A DNA stretch of 38,493 nucleotides, taken from the NCBI GenBank assembly GCA_937916485.1, contig CALFSV010000069.1:1-38493 (forward strand), given 5' to 3'. This DNA comes from an uncultured Paracoccaceae bacterium (GTDB lineage Bacteria > Pseudomonadota > Alphaproteobacteria > Rhodobacterales > Rhodobacteraceae). Both the position numbers and the translations under genes were made by a program. Below, one piece after another: positions 8,397-15,854 of this stretch (within the stretch, counting starts at the first letter, position 1; the number at the start of each line of letters is the position of its first letter). The notes beneath the pieces are model-generated. The model searched no databases, was not told the origin of the DNA, and worked only from the letters and a program-made list of their open reading frames with translations.

Positions 8397-8693
8397 ATGA
8401 AGTATGTAAAAGGTGCCGTATTACTGGCCTTTGCCGGATGTGTTGCGGGCTGCGAGGCAGGGCCTGACAAGTCTGTGGACCGCGGGATCAATGCCCATCC
8501 GCTTAGTGACATGGTCGCCGGTATCTGGATTGACCCCGATGGTTGTGATCACTGGATCATCGATGATGGGGTCGAAGGCTACCTGTCCGAAAGGCTTGCC
8601 CCTGATGGACGCCCTGTCTGTTCGGGTGTTGGAGAGCCAACCCAAGTGATCGGGCCTTTTCAGGACGGATCGCCCTTTCCTGACGCGATCTGA
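8397..8693 (+). CDS. Small lipoprotein sharing the WIDPDGC module of its neighbour
   Basis: The 98-residue protein has a short charged N-terminus, a hydrophobic core and a lipobox ending VAGC (Cys19; FAGC at Cys15 is a poorer fit), so it is probably lipidated. Residues 42-75 repeat the neighbour's module, with two cysteines at the same spacing (Cys50 and Cys75). The remainder is a short tail rich in Pro, Gly and Asp. The start at 8397 has GAGGG 8 nt upstream; an ATG at 8391 is only 2 nt from that site. Transcription with the OmpA-like gene is inferred from the 11-nt gap. A terminator follows at 8725. The family is not one I can name. Confidence 0.82.
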   Translation: MKYVKGAVLLAFAGCVAGCEAGPDKSVDRGINAHPLSDMVAGIWIDPDGCDHWIIDDGVEGYLSERLAPDGRPVCSGVGEPTQVIGPFQDGSPFPDAI

Positions 8694-8724
8694 CCCATGT
8701 GTCATAGCCCAGCAAATGGACGGC

Positions 8725-8748
8725 CGCAGCGAAAGCTGCGGTCTTTTG
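8725..8748 (+). terminator. Rho-independent terminator after OmpA-like/lipoprotein pair
   Basis: A 7-bp GC stem (CCGCAGC/GCTGCGG) closes a GAAA tetraloop and is followed by TCTTTTG on the plus strand. It lies 32 nt after the lipoprotein stop codon and separates the pair from the phoH unit. Confidence 0.85.
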
Positions 8749-8780
8749 CGTTCGTGTTACATCATTAAGTCACGCCTGTG

Positions 8781-8800
8781 CTTGCGCGTGAGCGCGCAAG
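8781..8800. repeat. Perfect 8-bp hairpin in phoH leader
   Basis: The inverted repeat CTTGCGCG / CGCGCAAG flanks a 4-nt TGAG loop, 40 nt before the phoH start codon. There is no T-tract, so it is not a standard terminator. It could be an operator or an mRNA leader hairpin. No function is assigned. Confidence 0.6.
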
Positions 8801-8840
8801 TTGTCACGATAAAAACAGGTCTCGCACACAGGAGCATTGA

Positions 8841-9857
8841 TTGGCCATCACCGAACTCCCCCCCGCGCCGTCCCAAAATGAGCTGTCGGAAACAACAATC
8901 GAGTTTGCTGACAACTTCCTTCTGATCGATCTTTGCGGTGAACATGACCGCAATCTGACCGCGATAGAAACAAGGTTAGAGGTCCAGATCCTGCGCCGGG
9001 GCAATCGCCTCGTCATTATCGGAGAGGCCGTGGGACGTGATGCGGCGGCGGATGTTCTTCAGGCGCTTTACCAACGCCTTGAGGCGGGCAAGTCGCTGGA
9101 ACCTGGCGACATCGACCGAGAACTTCGGATGGGCGTCGCGGACCGTGCTGTTCCCGAACGCGGCGACCAGATCGAAATGTTCAAGGGTCAAGCGGATGCC
9201 AGCCGGGTAGAAATCAAGACTCGGCGCAAATTGGTAGAACCCCGGACAGAGGCGCAGAAGGCCTACGTCAAAGCGCTTTATGACAACGAACTGGCGTTTG
9301 GCATCGGTCCGGCGGGAACCGGCAAGACCTATCTTGCCGTTGCCGTGGGGGTGAACATGTTCATCTCGGGCCACGTCGACAAGATCATCCTAAGCCGCCC
9401 GGCCGTCGAAGCGGGGGAAAAGCTCGGCTATCTGCCCGGCGACATGAAGGATAAGGTCGACCCCTACATGCAGCCGCTTTATGACGCGCTGAATGATTTT
9501 CTGCCGGGCAAGCAGGTGGCCAAAATGATCGAGGAAAAGGTCATCGAAATTGCGCCACTGGCCTTTATGCGGGGACGGACCCTCTCGAATGCATTTGTGG
9601 TGCTGGACGAGGCGCAGAACGCGACGTCGATGCAGATGAAGATGTTTCTGACCCGTCTGGGCGAAGGCAGCCGCATGGTGATCACCGGCGACCGGACCCA
9701 GGTGGACCTGCCGCGCGGCGTCTCTTCGGGCCTGTCGGACGCAGAGCGGTTGCTGAAGGGCATTTCCCGCATAAGCTTTAACTACTTCACCTCGAAGGAT
9801 GTTGTGCGACACCCGCTTGTCGCTGCGATCATCGAGGCCTACGAGGCAGAAGGCTAG
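8841..9857 (+). CDS. phoH: PhoH-like ATPase
   Basis: This P-loop ATPase of the PhoH (PhoL/YbeZ) family is thought to work in RNA metabolism with YbeY. In the 338-residue protein the Walker A motif GPAGTGKT is at residues 156-163 and the Walker B motif VVLDEAQN at 253-260. A sensor-like VITGDRTQVDLP follows, with RHPLVAAIIEAYE near the end. The N-terminal 100 residues contain a KH-like region typical of this subfamily. The start is TTG, chosen because AGGAG lies 6 nt ahead and no ATG is available near the family start. It is the first gene of a tight unit: phoH, zinc-ribbon gene, ybeY, corC, lnt. Confidence 0.93.
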   Translation: MAITELPPAPSQNELSETTIEFADNFLLIDLCGEHDRNLTAIETRLEVQILRRGNRLVIIGEAVGRDAAADVLQALYQRLEAGKSLEPGDIDRELRMGVADRAVPERGDQIEMFKGQADASRVEIKTRRKLVEPRTEAQKAYVKALYDNELAFGIGPAGTGKTYLAVAVGVNMFISGHVDKIILSRPAVEAGEKLGYLPGDMKDKVDPYMQPLYDALNDFLPGKQVAKMIEEKVIEIAPLAFMRGRTLSNAFVVLDEAQNATSMQMKMFLTRLGEGSRMVITGDRTQVDLPRGVSSGLSDAERLLKGISRISFNYFTSKDVVRHPLVAAIIEAYEAEG

Positions 9858-9860
9858 GCT

Positions 9861-10094
9861 ATGGCGACGGTGGGACAGTGGCTCCGAAACAAGCTGACCC
9901 CACCGTCGCTTGAAGAGATTGAACACGAAACCCGCAAGTGGCAGATCGAGTGCAAGACCTGCGGCCGGTCCGCCAACCTTTGGGAGGCTGGTGGCAAACG
10001 ATACAAGGCTCATGGCAACAAGACCGTTCTGGGCCGCTGTGCTGGGTGTGACAACAAATTGAGAACCATGAAGATTTACCGGCCCAATGAATGA
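9861..10094 (+). CDS. Small zinc-ribbon-like protein between phoH and ybeY
   Basis: The 77-residue basic protein has two CxxC knuckles, Cys31/Cys34 (CKTCG) and Cys60/Cys63 (CAGC), spaced as in a zinc ribbon. It begins 3 nt after the phoH stop, and its 3' end overlaps the ybeY start by 8 nt, so it is certainly cotranscribed and probably translationally coupled. The N-terminal 25 residues are a charged helix. I do not recognise a named family. The position inside the phoH-ybeY pair suggests a role in RNA or ribosome maturation, but that is inference only. Confidence 0.8.
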   Translation: MATVGQWLRNKLTPPSLEEIEHETRKWQIECKTCGRSANLWEAGGKRYKAHGNKTVLGRCAGCDNKLRTMKIYRPNE

Positions 10095-10599
10095 CCTGAA
10101 CGCCGATATTCTGATTGAAGATTCACGTTGGGCCCGGCTCGACTTTGAGGCCTTGGCCGAGGTTGCCTGCCAGTCTGTTCTGGACCACCTTGGCCAGACC
10201 GGCGAGGTCGAGGTGAGCATACTGGCCTGCAATGACGCCCGTATCGCAGTCCTGAACGCCGATTTCAGGGGAAAACCCCAACCCACCAACGTTCTGAGCT
10301 GGCCAGCCGAAGAGCGGGGGGCAAAGGTCGCAGGCGCCCATCCTCTCCGTCCCCGGCCCGGAGCGGACGGTACCATAGAGCTTGGCGATATCGCGATTGC
10401 CTACGAAACCTGCGCGGCCGAGGCCGAAAAGTCAGGCCGTAGTCTGGAACATCACGCCACTCACCTTGTCGTTCATGGGGTGTTGCATCTTTTTGGGTAC
10501 GACCATGAGCGTGACCCGGACGCCACCCTGATGGAGTCGATCGAAACAGAGATACTTGGAAATCTGGGAATTCAGGACCCATATAAGCATCTAGAGTAA
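10087..10599 (+). CDS. ybeY: Endoribonuclease YbeY (rRNA maturation factor)
   Basis: YbeY is a metal-dependent RNase that takes part in 16S rRNA 3'-end maturation and late 70S quality control. The 170-residue protein has the diagnostic zinc motif with His130, His134 and His140 (HGVLHLFGYDH), preceded by the NADFRGKPQPTNVLSWPAE region around residues 57-75. The length is normal. The start overlaps the zinc-ribbon gene's 3' end, and corC follows after 33 bp with a GGAAGGAGA site. The family is certain; the precise physiological role is as known for other bacteria. Confidence 0.95.
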   Translation: MNDLNADILIEDSRWARLDFEALAEVACQSVLDHLGQTGEVEVSILACNDARIAVLNADFRGKPQPTNVLSWPAEERGAKVAGAHPLRPRPGADGTIELGDIAIAYETCAAEAEKSGRSLEHHATHLVVHGVLHLFGYDHERDPDATLMESIETEILGNLGIQDPYKHLE

Positions 10600-10632
10600 C
10601 CAGCGGGGCGATTCCCGCGATGGAAGGAGACA

Positions 10633-11544
10633 ATGGGCGACATCAATCTTGGGTCATCTAGTGCCGCGCAAAGCGCGCCACAGGACCTTGGCGACCAGGC
10701 GGCCGATGGCCAAAGTCGCGGCTTTTTCGGCAGAATTTTCGATGCTCTGACCCCTGCAGAGACTGTAAGCGACGAAGACGAGGACGCCCGAAGGCGTAGC
10801 ACGACCTCAAGCCAGTCAAAACCGGGGCTTCTGAACCTGCGTCGCATGCGGGTTGAGGATGTGGCAATCCCCAAGGCAGACATTGTCGCCGTTCCCGTTG
10901 GATGCACCCGCGAAGAGCTTGTCAGTGTCTTTCGCGAAAGTGGTCTGACCCGCTTGCCCGTGTATGACGGTACCCTTGATACTCCGGTCGGCCTCGTGAA
11001 TCTCAAGGACTTTGCACTTAGTCAGGGATTCAACGGTGACCTTGCCGAGTATTCTCTCAGCGCGCTGCTGCGCCCTCTGCTCTATGTTCCTCCCTCAATG
11101 CCATTGGGTGTTCTGCTGCAGAAGATGCAGGCAGAGCGTATACACATGGCGCTTGTCATAGATGAATACGGCGGAACGGACGGCCTCGTCACGATCGAGG
11201 ATCTGATCGAACAGGTGGTCGGTGAGATCGAGGACGAGCATGATGTGGACGAGGTTTCGTCCTTTGTCCCCGAGAAACCGGGCGTCTGGCTGGCTCTGCC
11301 CAAAACCCCTTTGGAAGAGTTCGAGGCCGAGATCGGGATGGACCTCACCGCTCACGAAGAAATCGACGAAGAGGAAGTGGATACTCTGGGCGGTCTTGTC
11401 TTCATGTTGGCTGGCCATGTGCCGGCGCGTGGGGAAATCATCCGTCATCCAGATGGGCCAGAGTTCGAAGTGATCGACGCGGATCCGCGCAGGATCAAGA
11501 GGCTTCGCATCAGGCTTGCCCCTGCTACCCTCGTCGAGCCTTGA
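10633..11544 (+). CDS. corC: CorC/HlyC-type CBS-domain protein
   Basis: The 303-residue protein has a variable N-terminus and a CBS pair (about residues 75-205), with VPVGCTREELVSVFRESGLTRLPVYDG and MALVIDEYGGTDGLVTIEDLIEQVVGEIEDEHD. A C-terminal transporter-associated domain (about 220-300) contains EVDTLGGLVFMLAGHVPARGE. Such proteins bind adenine nucleotides and are linked to Mg/Co efflux or membrane stress. The product lacks the DUF21 membrane domain, so it is a soluble or peripheral partner. AAGGAGA lies 5 nt before the ATG. It sits in the conserved phoH-ybeY-corC-lnt order. Confidence 0.92.
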   Translation: MGDINLGSSSAAQSAPQDLGDQAADGQSRGFFGRIFDALTPAETVSDEDEDARRRSTTSSQSKPGLLNLRRMRVEDVAIPKADIVAVPVGCTREELVSVFRESGLTRLPVYDGTLDTPVGLVNLKDFALSQGFNGDLAEYSLSALLRPLLYVPPSMPLGVLLQKMQAERIHMALVIDEYGGTDGLVTIEDLIEQVVGEIEDEHDVDEVSSFVPEKPGVWLALPKTPLEEFEAEIGMDLTAHEEIDEEEVDTLGGLVFMLAGHVPARGEIIRHPDGPEFEVIDADPRRIKRLRIRLAPATLVEP

Positions 11545-11560
11545 GACGTCCGGCGTGATC

Positions 11561-11592
11561 CGTCGGCCCGGCACGTCGGCCCGGCACGTCGG
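11561..11592 (+). repeat. 13-bp tandem repeat (about 2.5 copies) before lnt
   Basis: CGTCGGCCCGGCA occurs twice in tandem, followed by CGTCGG. It ends 1 nt before the likely lnt start codon, in the corC-lnt gap, and occupies the position where a ribosome-binding site is expected. Copy-number change here would change the lnt leader. Confidence 0.85.
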
Positions 11593-11593
11593 T

Positions 11594-13102
11594 ATGAGCC
11601 TGCAACATAGGTTGATGCAGTACCGCTGGCCGGTCCGGATGGCGGTTCTGTTTGGGCTTGGGGTCGCCGCGGGCCTCGGGCAGGTGCCATGGTCGCTTTG
11701 GCCCTTGTCGCTGATGGCCTCCGCTCTTGCTATCGCTCTGGTTGGGGCGGTCAGGGGGATCCGGCAGATTGCCTTGGCGGGCTGGTTCTTCGGTCTGGGA
11801 CATTTTGCACTTGCATTGCACTGGATTGTGCAGCCGTTCCTTGTCGACGTGGCCCGACATGGTTGGATGGCCCCCTTTGCCCTTGTCCTGATGGCTGGAG
11901 GGATGGCCCTGTTCTGGGCCGCCGGTTTCGGCATCGCCTCGGCCCTTGGGCGTGGGCGGGCTTCGCCCTTTGGGATCGTGGCCGGTTTGGGCCTGGCGGA
12001 AATCGCCCGATCGCTGCTGCTGACGGGGTTTCCTTGGGCGCTGCCCGGGCACATCTGGATCGGGACACCGATCTCTCAACTGGCGGCATATGTCGGGCCA
12101 CACGGTTTGACCCTTGTTACCCTGGGCCTTGCCGCTCTGGTCGTTGTAACGTGGCTTCGGGTTTGGCTCTTGGCGCCTGTCGTTGGCTTTGTCCTGGCCT
12201 GGTTTGGGTTGGCACCCGGTGTTGCGCCGCCGGTGCCCCCTGATGCCCCGATCGTCCGATTGGTCCAGCCGAACGCCGCGCAGGACCAGAAATTTGTGCC
12301 GGGATTTGCCGAAGTTTTTGTCCGCCGCCTGTTGGAGCTTACTGCAAAGGGCGGCGAAGATGCCGTCGAGGGGCAGCGACCCGACCTGGTGGTCTGGCCC
12401 GAAACCGCGGTGCCCTGGCTTTTGGAACATTCCGCCGGCGTGCTGGCCCAGACCGCCGCGGCGGCCGATGGGGTGCCCGTCGTCCTTGGCGTCCAGCGAC
12501 GAGAGGGCGCGCGCTACTTCAATTCATTGGTTGTTACGGATGAGGCTGGGGGCATTGCTGCCCAATATGACAAATGGCACCTCGTGCCGTTTGGGGAATA
12601 CATGCCTTTGGGCGAAATCATGGGCCGGTTTGGCATCCACGGACTGGCCGCCAGTGAAGGCGGCGGTTTTAGCCGGGGGCCCGGACCGGGCCTCGTTTCA
12701 ATCCCTGGGATCGGCCAGGCCATGCCGCTGATCTGCTATGAGGGCATCTTTGCTGAAGAGGTGAATGCGGTACCCGAGCGGCCCCGGTTGCTGCTTTTGA
12801 TCACAAACGATGCCTGGTTCGGTGGCTGGGCCGGTCCGGCGCAACACTTTGGACTGGCGCAGTTGCGGGCGATCGAACAGGGGCTGCCCTTGGTGCGCGT
12901 CGCCAACACCGGCATTTCGGGGATGATCGATCCCAAAGGGCGCGTGACGGGGCGGATGGCGCTGGGCGTTAAGGGGGCGCAGGACGTGGTCTTGCCGTCC
13001 GCCCTGCGGCCGACGGTTTATGCGCGGTTCGGGAATTGGCCTGTTTTCATATTGCTTTTGGCCCTCGCTCTAGTGGTTTTCCGTCGACCGGTTGGCGATT
13101 GA
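11594..13102 (+). CDS. lnt: Apolipoprotein N-acyltransferase
   Basis: Lnt is an inner-membrane enzyme that adds the third acyl chain to the N-terminal cysteine of lipoproteins. The 502-residue protein has about six N-terminal membrane segments (residues 15-210), then a periplasmic nitrilase-fold domain with the catalytic triad Glu270 (VWPETAVPW), Lys327 (YDKWHLVPFGEY) and Cys381 (PLICYEGIF). A last membrane helix lies near the C-terminus. The start is uncertain: the ATG at 11594 is preceded directly by the 13-bp repeat and has no clear ribosome-binding site, and the ATG at 11615 is an alternative. The lipoprotein at 8397 would be a natural substrate. Confidence 0.93.
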   Translation: MSLQHRLMQYRWPVRMAVLFGLGVAAGLGQVPWSLWPLSLMASALAIALVGAVRGIRQIALAGWFFGLGHFALALHWIVQPFLVDVARHGWMAPFALVLMAGGMALFWAAGFGIASALGRGRASPFGIVAGLGLAEIARSLLLTGFPWALPGHIWIGTPISQLAAYVGPHGLTLVTLGLAALVVVTWLRVWLLAPVVGFVLAWFGLAPGVAPPVPPDAPIVRLVQPNAAQDQKFVPGFAEVFVRRLLELTAKGGEDAVEGQRPDLVVWPETAVPWLLEHSAGVLAQTAAAADGVPVVLGVQRREGARYFNSLVVTDEAGGIAAQYDKWHLVPFGEYMPLGEIMGRFGIHGLAASEGGGFSRGPGPGLVSIPGIGQAMPLICYEGIFAEEVNAVPERPRLLLLITNDAWFGGWAGPAQHFGLAQLRAIEQGLPLVRVANTGISGMIDPKGRVTGRMALGVKGAQDVVLPSALRPTVYARFGNWPVFILLLALALVVFRRPVGD

Positions 13103-13104
13103 GG

Positions 13105-13133
13105 TTGACCTCTTAAGACCGGCAGAATAGCCC
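13105..13133 (+). promoter_or_regulatory. Possible metK promoter
   Basis: TTGACC at 13105-13110 could be a -35 box and a weak TAGCCC at 13128-13133 a -10 box, with 17-nt spacing. The predicted transcript start near 13140 would fall just before the riboswitch stem at 13146, which is what a riboswitch-controlled mRNA needs. The -10 box is poor, so this is tentative. Confidence 0.35.
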
Positions 13134-13145
13134 CTTTTGCAGTCT

Positions 13146-13190
13146 TTGTCACAACGGCTTCCTGGCGTGACAAGTAACCCAAATGGAGCG
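13146..13190 (+). promoter_or_regulatory. SAM/SAH riboswitch upstream of metK
   Basis: A 7-bp stem TTGTCAC/GTGACAA (13146-13152 with 13067+100 offset, i.e. 13167-13173) encloses the loop AACGGCTTCCTGGC. A short linker and AATGGAGCG (13182-13190) follow. From memory this loop and 3' segment match the SAM/SAH riboswitch class described from Rhodobacterales upstream of metK, where the loop forms a pseudoknot with the segment containing the ribosome-binding GGAG. Ligand binding would hide GGAG and lower MetK translation. The GGAG is the only plausible ribosome-binding site for metK, 9 nt from its ATG. Confidence 0.93.
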
Positions 13191-13197
13191 TCCCCCA

Positions 13198-14379
13198 ATG
13201 TCCCGTCAAGACTATATCTTTACGTCGGAATCCGTATCTGAAGGTCATCCTGACAAGGTCTGCGACCAGATTTCTGACAGCATCCTGGATGCGTTGCTGG
13301 CACAGGAGCCGGAGGCGCGGGTCGCTTGCGAGACATTTGCCACTACCAATCGGGTTGTCATCGGCGGGGAGTTGGGTTTGTCTGATCCCGCCAAGCTGCG
13401 GGACTGCATGGACCGGGTTGAAGATATCACCCGGGCCTGTATCAAGGAAATTGGATACGAGCAGGACAAATTTCATCACGCAACATGCGAAGTGACGAAC
13501 CTGCTGCATGAACAGTCCGCCCATATTGCCCAGGGCGTGAATGCCGGTGAGGGCAAGGACGAAGGGGCTGGAGATCAGGGGATCATGTTCGGCTATGCCG
13601 TTCGGGAAACACCCGAACTGATGCCGGCTCCGATCCACTATACCCATGCGATCCTCCGGCGTCTGGCCGAGGTGCGCAAGGACGGCACCGAACCGACCCT
13701 GCGGCCCGACGCGAAAAGCCAGTTGTCGCTGCGGTATGTTGGGGGCAAGCCGGTCGGCGTGACCTCGCTGGTTCTGTCGACGCAGCACGCCGATGAAAGC
13801 CAAACCAGTGCCGACATCCGGGCTATCGTCGAACCCTACATCCGCGATGTCCTGCCCGAAGGCTGGTTGACGGAGGAGACACAGTGGTGGGTGAACCCGA
13901 CTGGAACCTTCGTCATCGGTGGCCCGGATGGGGATGCCGGGTTGACCGGGCGGAAGATCATCGTGGACACCTACGGCGGGGCCGCCCCCCACGGCGGCGG
14001 CGCGTTCTCTGGCAAAGACCCGACCAAGGTTGACCGGTCTGCGGCCTATGCCGCGCGCTACCTTGCCAAGAACGTGGTAGCCGCGGGTATTGCCGAGCGG
14101 TGCACCATCCAGCTCAGCTATGCGATTGGCGTGTCGCGTCCCCTGTCGATCTATGCCGATACCCATGGCACTGGCGAGGTCGACCCGGCGGCGATCGAAC
14201 GGGCGATCGACCAGGCGATGGACCTGACGCCGCGCGGGATCCGCGAGCATCTGTCCTTGAACCGGCCAATCTACCAGCGGACAGCCGCCTACGGACACTT
14301 TGGCCGGGCCCCGGACGCCGATGGTGGTTTTAGCTGGGAACGGACGGACCTTGCTGAGGTGCTGCGGCGCAGCGTATAG
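13198..14379 (+). CDS. metK: S-adenosylmethionine synthetase
   Basis: MetK makes S-adenosylmethionine from methionine and ATP. The 393-residue protein opens with the family signature [20 protein letters not shown] and contains [12 protein letters not shown] (ATP-binding hexapeptide region, about residue 122). The glycine-rich second motif [23 protein letters not shown] lies near 270. An ATG at 13183 in the same frame lies inside the riboswitch GGAG element and would leave no ribosome-binding site, so 13198 is chosen. The product feeds methyl and radical chemistry, including MiaB and TrmB encoded nearby. REP copy 3 follows 43 nt after the stop. Confidence 0.96.
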   Translation: MSRQDYIFTSESVSEGHPDKVCDQISDSILDALLAQEPEARVACETFATTNRVVIGGELGLSDPAKLRDCMDRVEDITRACIKEIGYEQDKFHHATCEVTNLLHEQSAHIAQGVNAGEGKDEGAGDQGIMFGYAVRETPELMPAPIHYTHAILRRLAEVRKDGTEPTLRPDAKSQLSLRYVGGKPVGVTSLVLSTQHADESQTSADIRAIVEPYIRDVLPEGWLTEETQWWVNPTGTFVIGGPDGDAGLTGRKIIVDTYGGAAPHGGGAFSGKDPTKVDRSAAYAARYLAKNVVAAGIAERCTIQLSYAIGVSRPLSIYADTHGTGEVDPAAIERAIDQAMDLTPRGIREHLSLNRPIYQRTAAYGHFGRAPDADGGFSWERTDLAEVLRRSV

Positions 14380-14422
14380 TTTCGTTCATCCAAGCCCACC
14401 TGAGAACTTCTGATACGAGGCA

Positions 14423-14450
14423 GGTAAGGTGGGTCCTGACCCACCTTACG
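14423..14450 (+). repeat. REP-like palindrome, copy 3 (left of P-loop kinase)
   Basis: Identical 12-bp arms to the copies around the RAYT gene, with centre CT and G on both sides, so the same orientation as copy 1. It lies between metK and the small kinase gene and ends 13 nt before the kinase ATG, inside its leader. Confidence 0.9.
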
Positions 14451-14463
14451 CGCGGGCTGGCCC

Positions 14464-14973
14464 ATGCAGAGGATCATGATCATCGGGGCCCCAGGCTCCG
14501 GAAAGTCGACGGTGGCCCGAAGGTTGGGGGTGGCCACGGGGCTGCCGGTTGTCCACATCGACCCAATGTTCTGGGCACCTGGATGGGTGCAACGCAGCGT
14601 TGACGAGACCTATGCGATGATCGAACAAGCGGTCCGAGGGCCGGCCTGGATCTTTGAGGGTAACAACACCCCGACACTGGCCATGCGGGCGGAACGTGCC
14701 GATCTGATCCTCTTTCTCGATCTGCCCCGGAGGCTACGCATGTGGCGGCTGGTCAAGCGGACCCTGCGGTATCTTGGCCGGACCCGCCCCGACATGGCGC
14801 CGGGCTGCCCCGAACGGTTTGACATCGCCTTCTTTCGGTTCGCCTGGGCCTATGACGATGGAGGACGGTTGCGAGCGCGTGCGTTCTGCACCCAGTGGCA
14901 AGGGCGGAGCAAAGTGCTGCGCCTGACCTCGCCGGAGGCGGTGGAGGCGTTTCTGAAGACCTGCGAAGGGTAA
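14464..14973 (+). CDS. Small P-loop kinase, adenylate kinase/FlaR-like
   Basis: The 169-residue protein opens with MIIGAPGSGKSTVARRLG (Walker A GAPGSGKS at residues 8-15), followed by HIDPMFWAPGW (31-41). An acidic FEGN segment (64-67) and a DLILFLDLPRRLRMWRLVKRTLRY lid-like region (80-103) come next. This layout matches the adenylate kinase-like group often labelled DNA topology modulation protein FlaR. A role in DNA topology is not established for this group, and the substrate is unknown. The gene is bracketed by REP copies 3 and 4, and its TAA stop lies inside copy 4. It interrupts the metK-trmB neighbourhood. No strong ribosome-binding site precedes the ATG. Confidence 0.85.
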   Translation: MQRIMIIGAPGSGKSTVARRLGVATGLPVVHIDPMFWAPGWVQRSVDETYAMIEQAVRGPAWIFEGNNTPTLAMRAERADLILFLDLPRRLRMWRLVKRTLRYLGRTRPDMAPGCPERFDIAFFRFAWAYDDGGRLRARAFCTQWQGRSKVLRLTSPEAVEAFLKTCEG

Positions 14974-14996
14974 GGTGGGTCTTGACCCACCTTACG
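14969..14996 (+). repeat. REP-like palindrome, copy 4 (overlaps kinase stop codon)
   Basis: Same 12-bp arms, centre TT, G on both sides, same orientation as copies 1 and 3. The TAA of its GTAAGG arm is the stop codon of the kinase gene, as copy 2 does for the RAYT gene. It lies 49 nt before the trmB start. Confidence 0.9.
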
Positions 14997-15045
14997 CGAC
15001 ACCCCGTCGTTGCGCACCGGTGCAAGGCTTGCTAGAGGGCCGCGA

Positions 15046-15750
15046 ATGACACATCGCACCCACCCCGACGGCACCCCCTGGCGCAACTTCTACGGACGTA
15101 TCCGGGGCAAGACCCTGAACGCGGCCCAGGTCGTCCGGCTTGAAACCGATCTGGCGGACCTGTCCCCTGGTCCCGTCAGCCGCGAGGACAACCCCGATCG
15201 TCGCCCCCTTGATCTGGCCGCCCGCTTTGGCGACCGTCCGATCTGGCTCGAGATTGGTTTTGGCGGCGGTGAGCACATGGTGCATATGGCCAAAACCTGG
15301 CCCGACATGTCGATCATCGGAGCAGAACCCTTCGTGAACGGGGTGGCGATGCTTCTGGGCAAGATCGAGAGCGCGGGCGTCACCAACCTGGCCATCCACC
15401 CCGGCGATGTCCGCGACCTGTTCGACGTCCTGCCTGAGGCGAGCATTTCCAAGGCCTTCCTGAACTATCCCGATCCCTGGCCCAAGTCCCGCCATCACCG
15501 TCGCCGCTTTGTCACCCCCGGCTACCTGGCGGGCCTGCGTCGCGTTCTTGCCCCTGGGGCTGAATTCCGGGTGGCCACCGATATTCCCGACTATGTCCGC
15601 CAGACCATGGAAGAGGTGCCAAAGGCTGGTTTCACGGTTGAAGCCGGCCCAACGGACCGAGCCTGGACCGACTGGATCTCGACCCGGTACGAACAAAAGG
15701 CCCTAAGGGAGGGCCGCCACCCTCACTATATGACCTTTCGCCAGCCCTAG
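15046..15750 (+). CDS. trmB: tRNA (guanine-N7-)-methyltransferase
   Basis: TrmB methylates G46 in the variable loop of tRNAs using SAM. The 234-residue protein has the Rossmann methyltransferase start IWLEIGFGGGEHMVHMA (about residues 66-82), the GAEPFVNGVAMLLGKI segment and the family hallmark NYPDPWPKSRHHRRRFV (about 143-159). An open frame extends to 15010, but the ATG at 15046 has GAGG about 8 nt upstream and gives the normal length. Confidence 0.95.
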   Translation: MTHRTHPDGTPWRNFYGRIRGKTLNAAQVVRLETDLADLSPGPVSREDNPDRRPLDLAARFGDRPIWLEIGFGGGEHMVHMAKTWPDMSIIGAEPFVNGVAMLLGKIESAGVTNLAIHPGDVRDLFDVLPEASISKAFLNYPDPWPKSRHHRRRFVTPGYLAGLRRVLAPGAEFRVATDIPDYVRQTMEEVPKAGFTVEAGPTDRAWTDWISTRYEQKALREGRHPHYMTFRQP

Positions 15751-15764
15751 GGCCTCTAGGCGGT

Positions 15765-15837
15765 TGATTTGAGCCAAGTGGCCTGGTTTGACCGATGGAC
15801 CCTTGCCGGAGGCTGGTCTAGAACCCTGCTCAAATCA
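15765..15837 (+). ncRNA. Candidate structured leader upstream of aroA
   Basis: Perfect 10-bp arms TGATTTGAGC (15765-15774) and GCTCAAATCA (15828-15837) enclose 53 nt that can form shorter inner pairings (for example GCCT with AGGC and GACC with GGTC). The second arm ends 4 nt before the GAGG ribosome-binding site of aroA. As RNA this would be a closed multibranch domain next to the start site. I cannot match it to a known class, and it may be a chance inverted repeat or an operator pair. Confidence 0.4.
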
Positions 15838-15854
15838 GAAGCGAGGTTGAATTG

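Noticed and set aside
13018..14298. 426-codon frame antisense to metK
   Set aside because: Shadow of metK codon periodicity, with no signature or ribosome-binding site.
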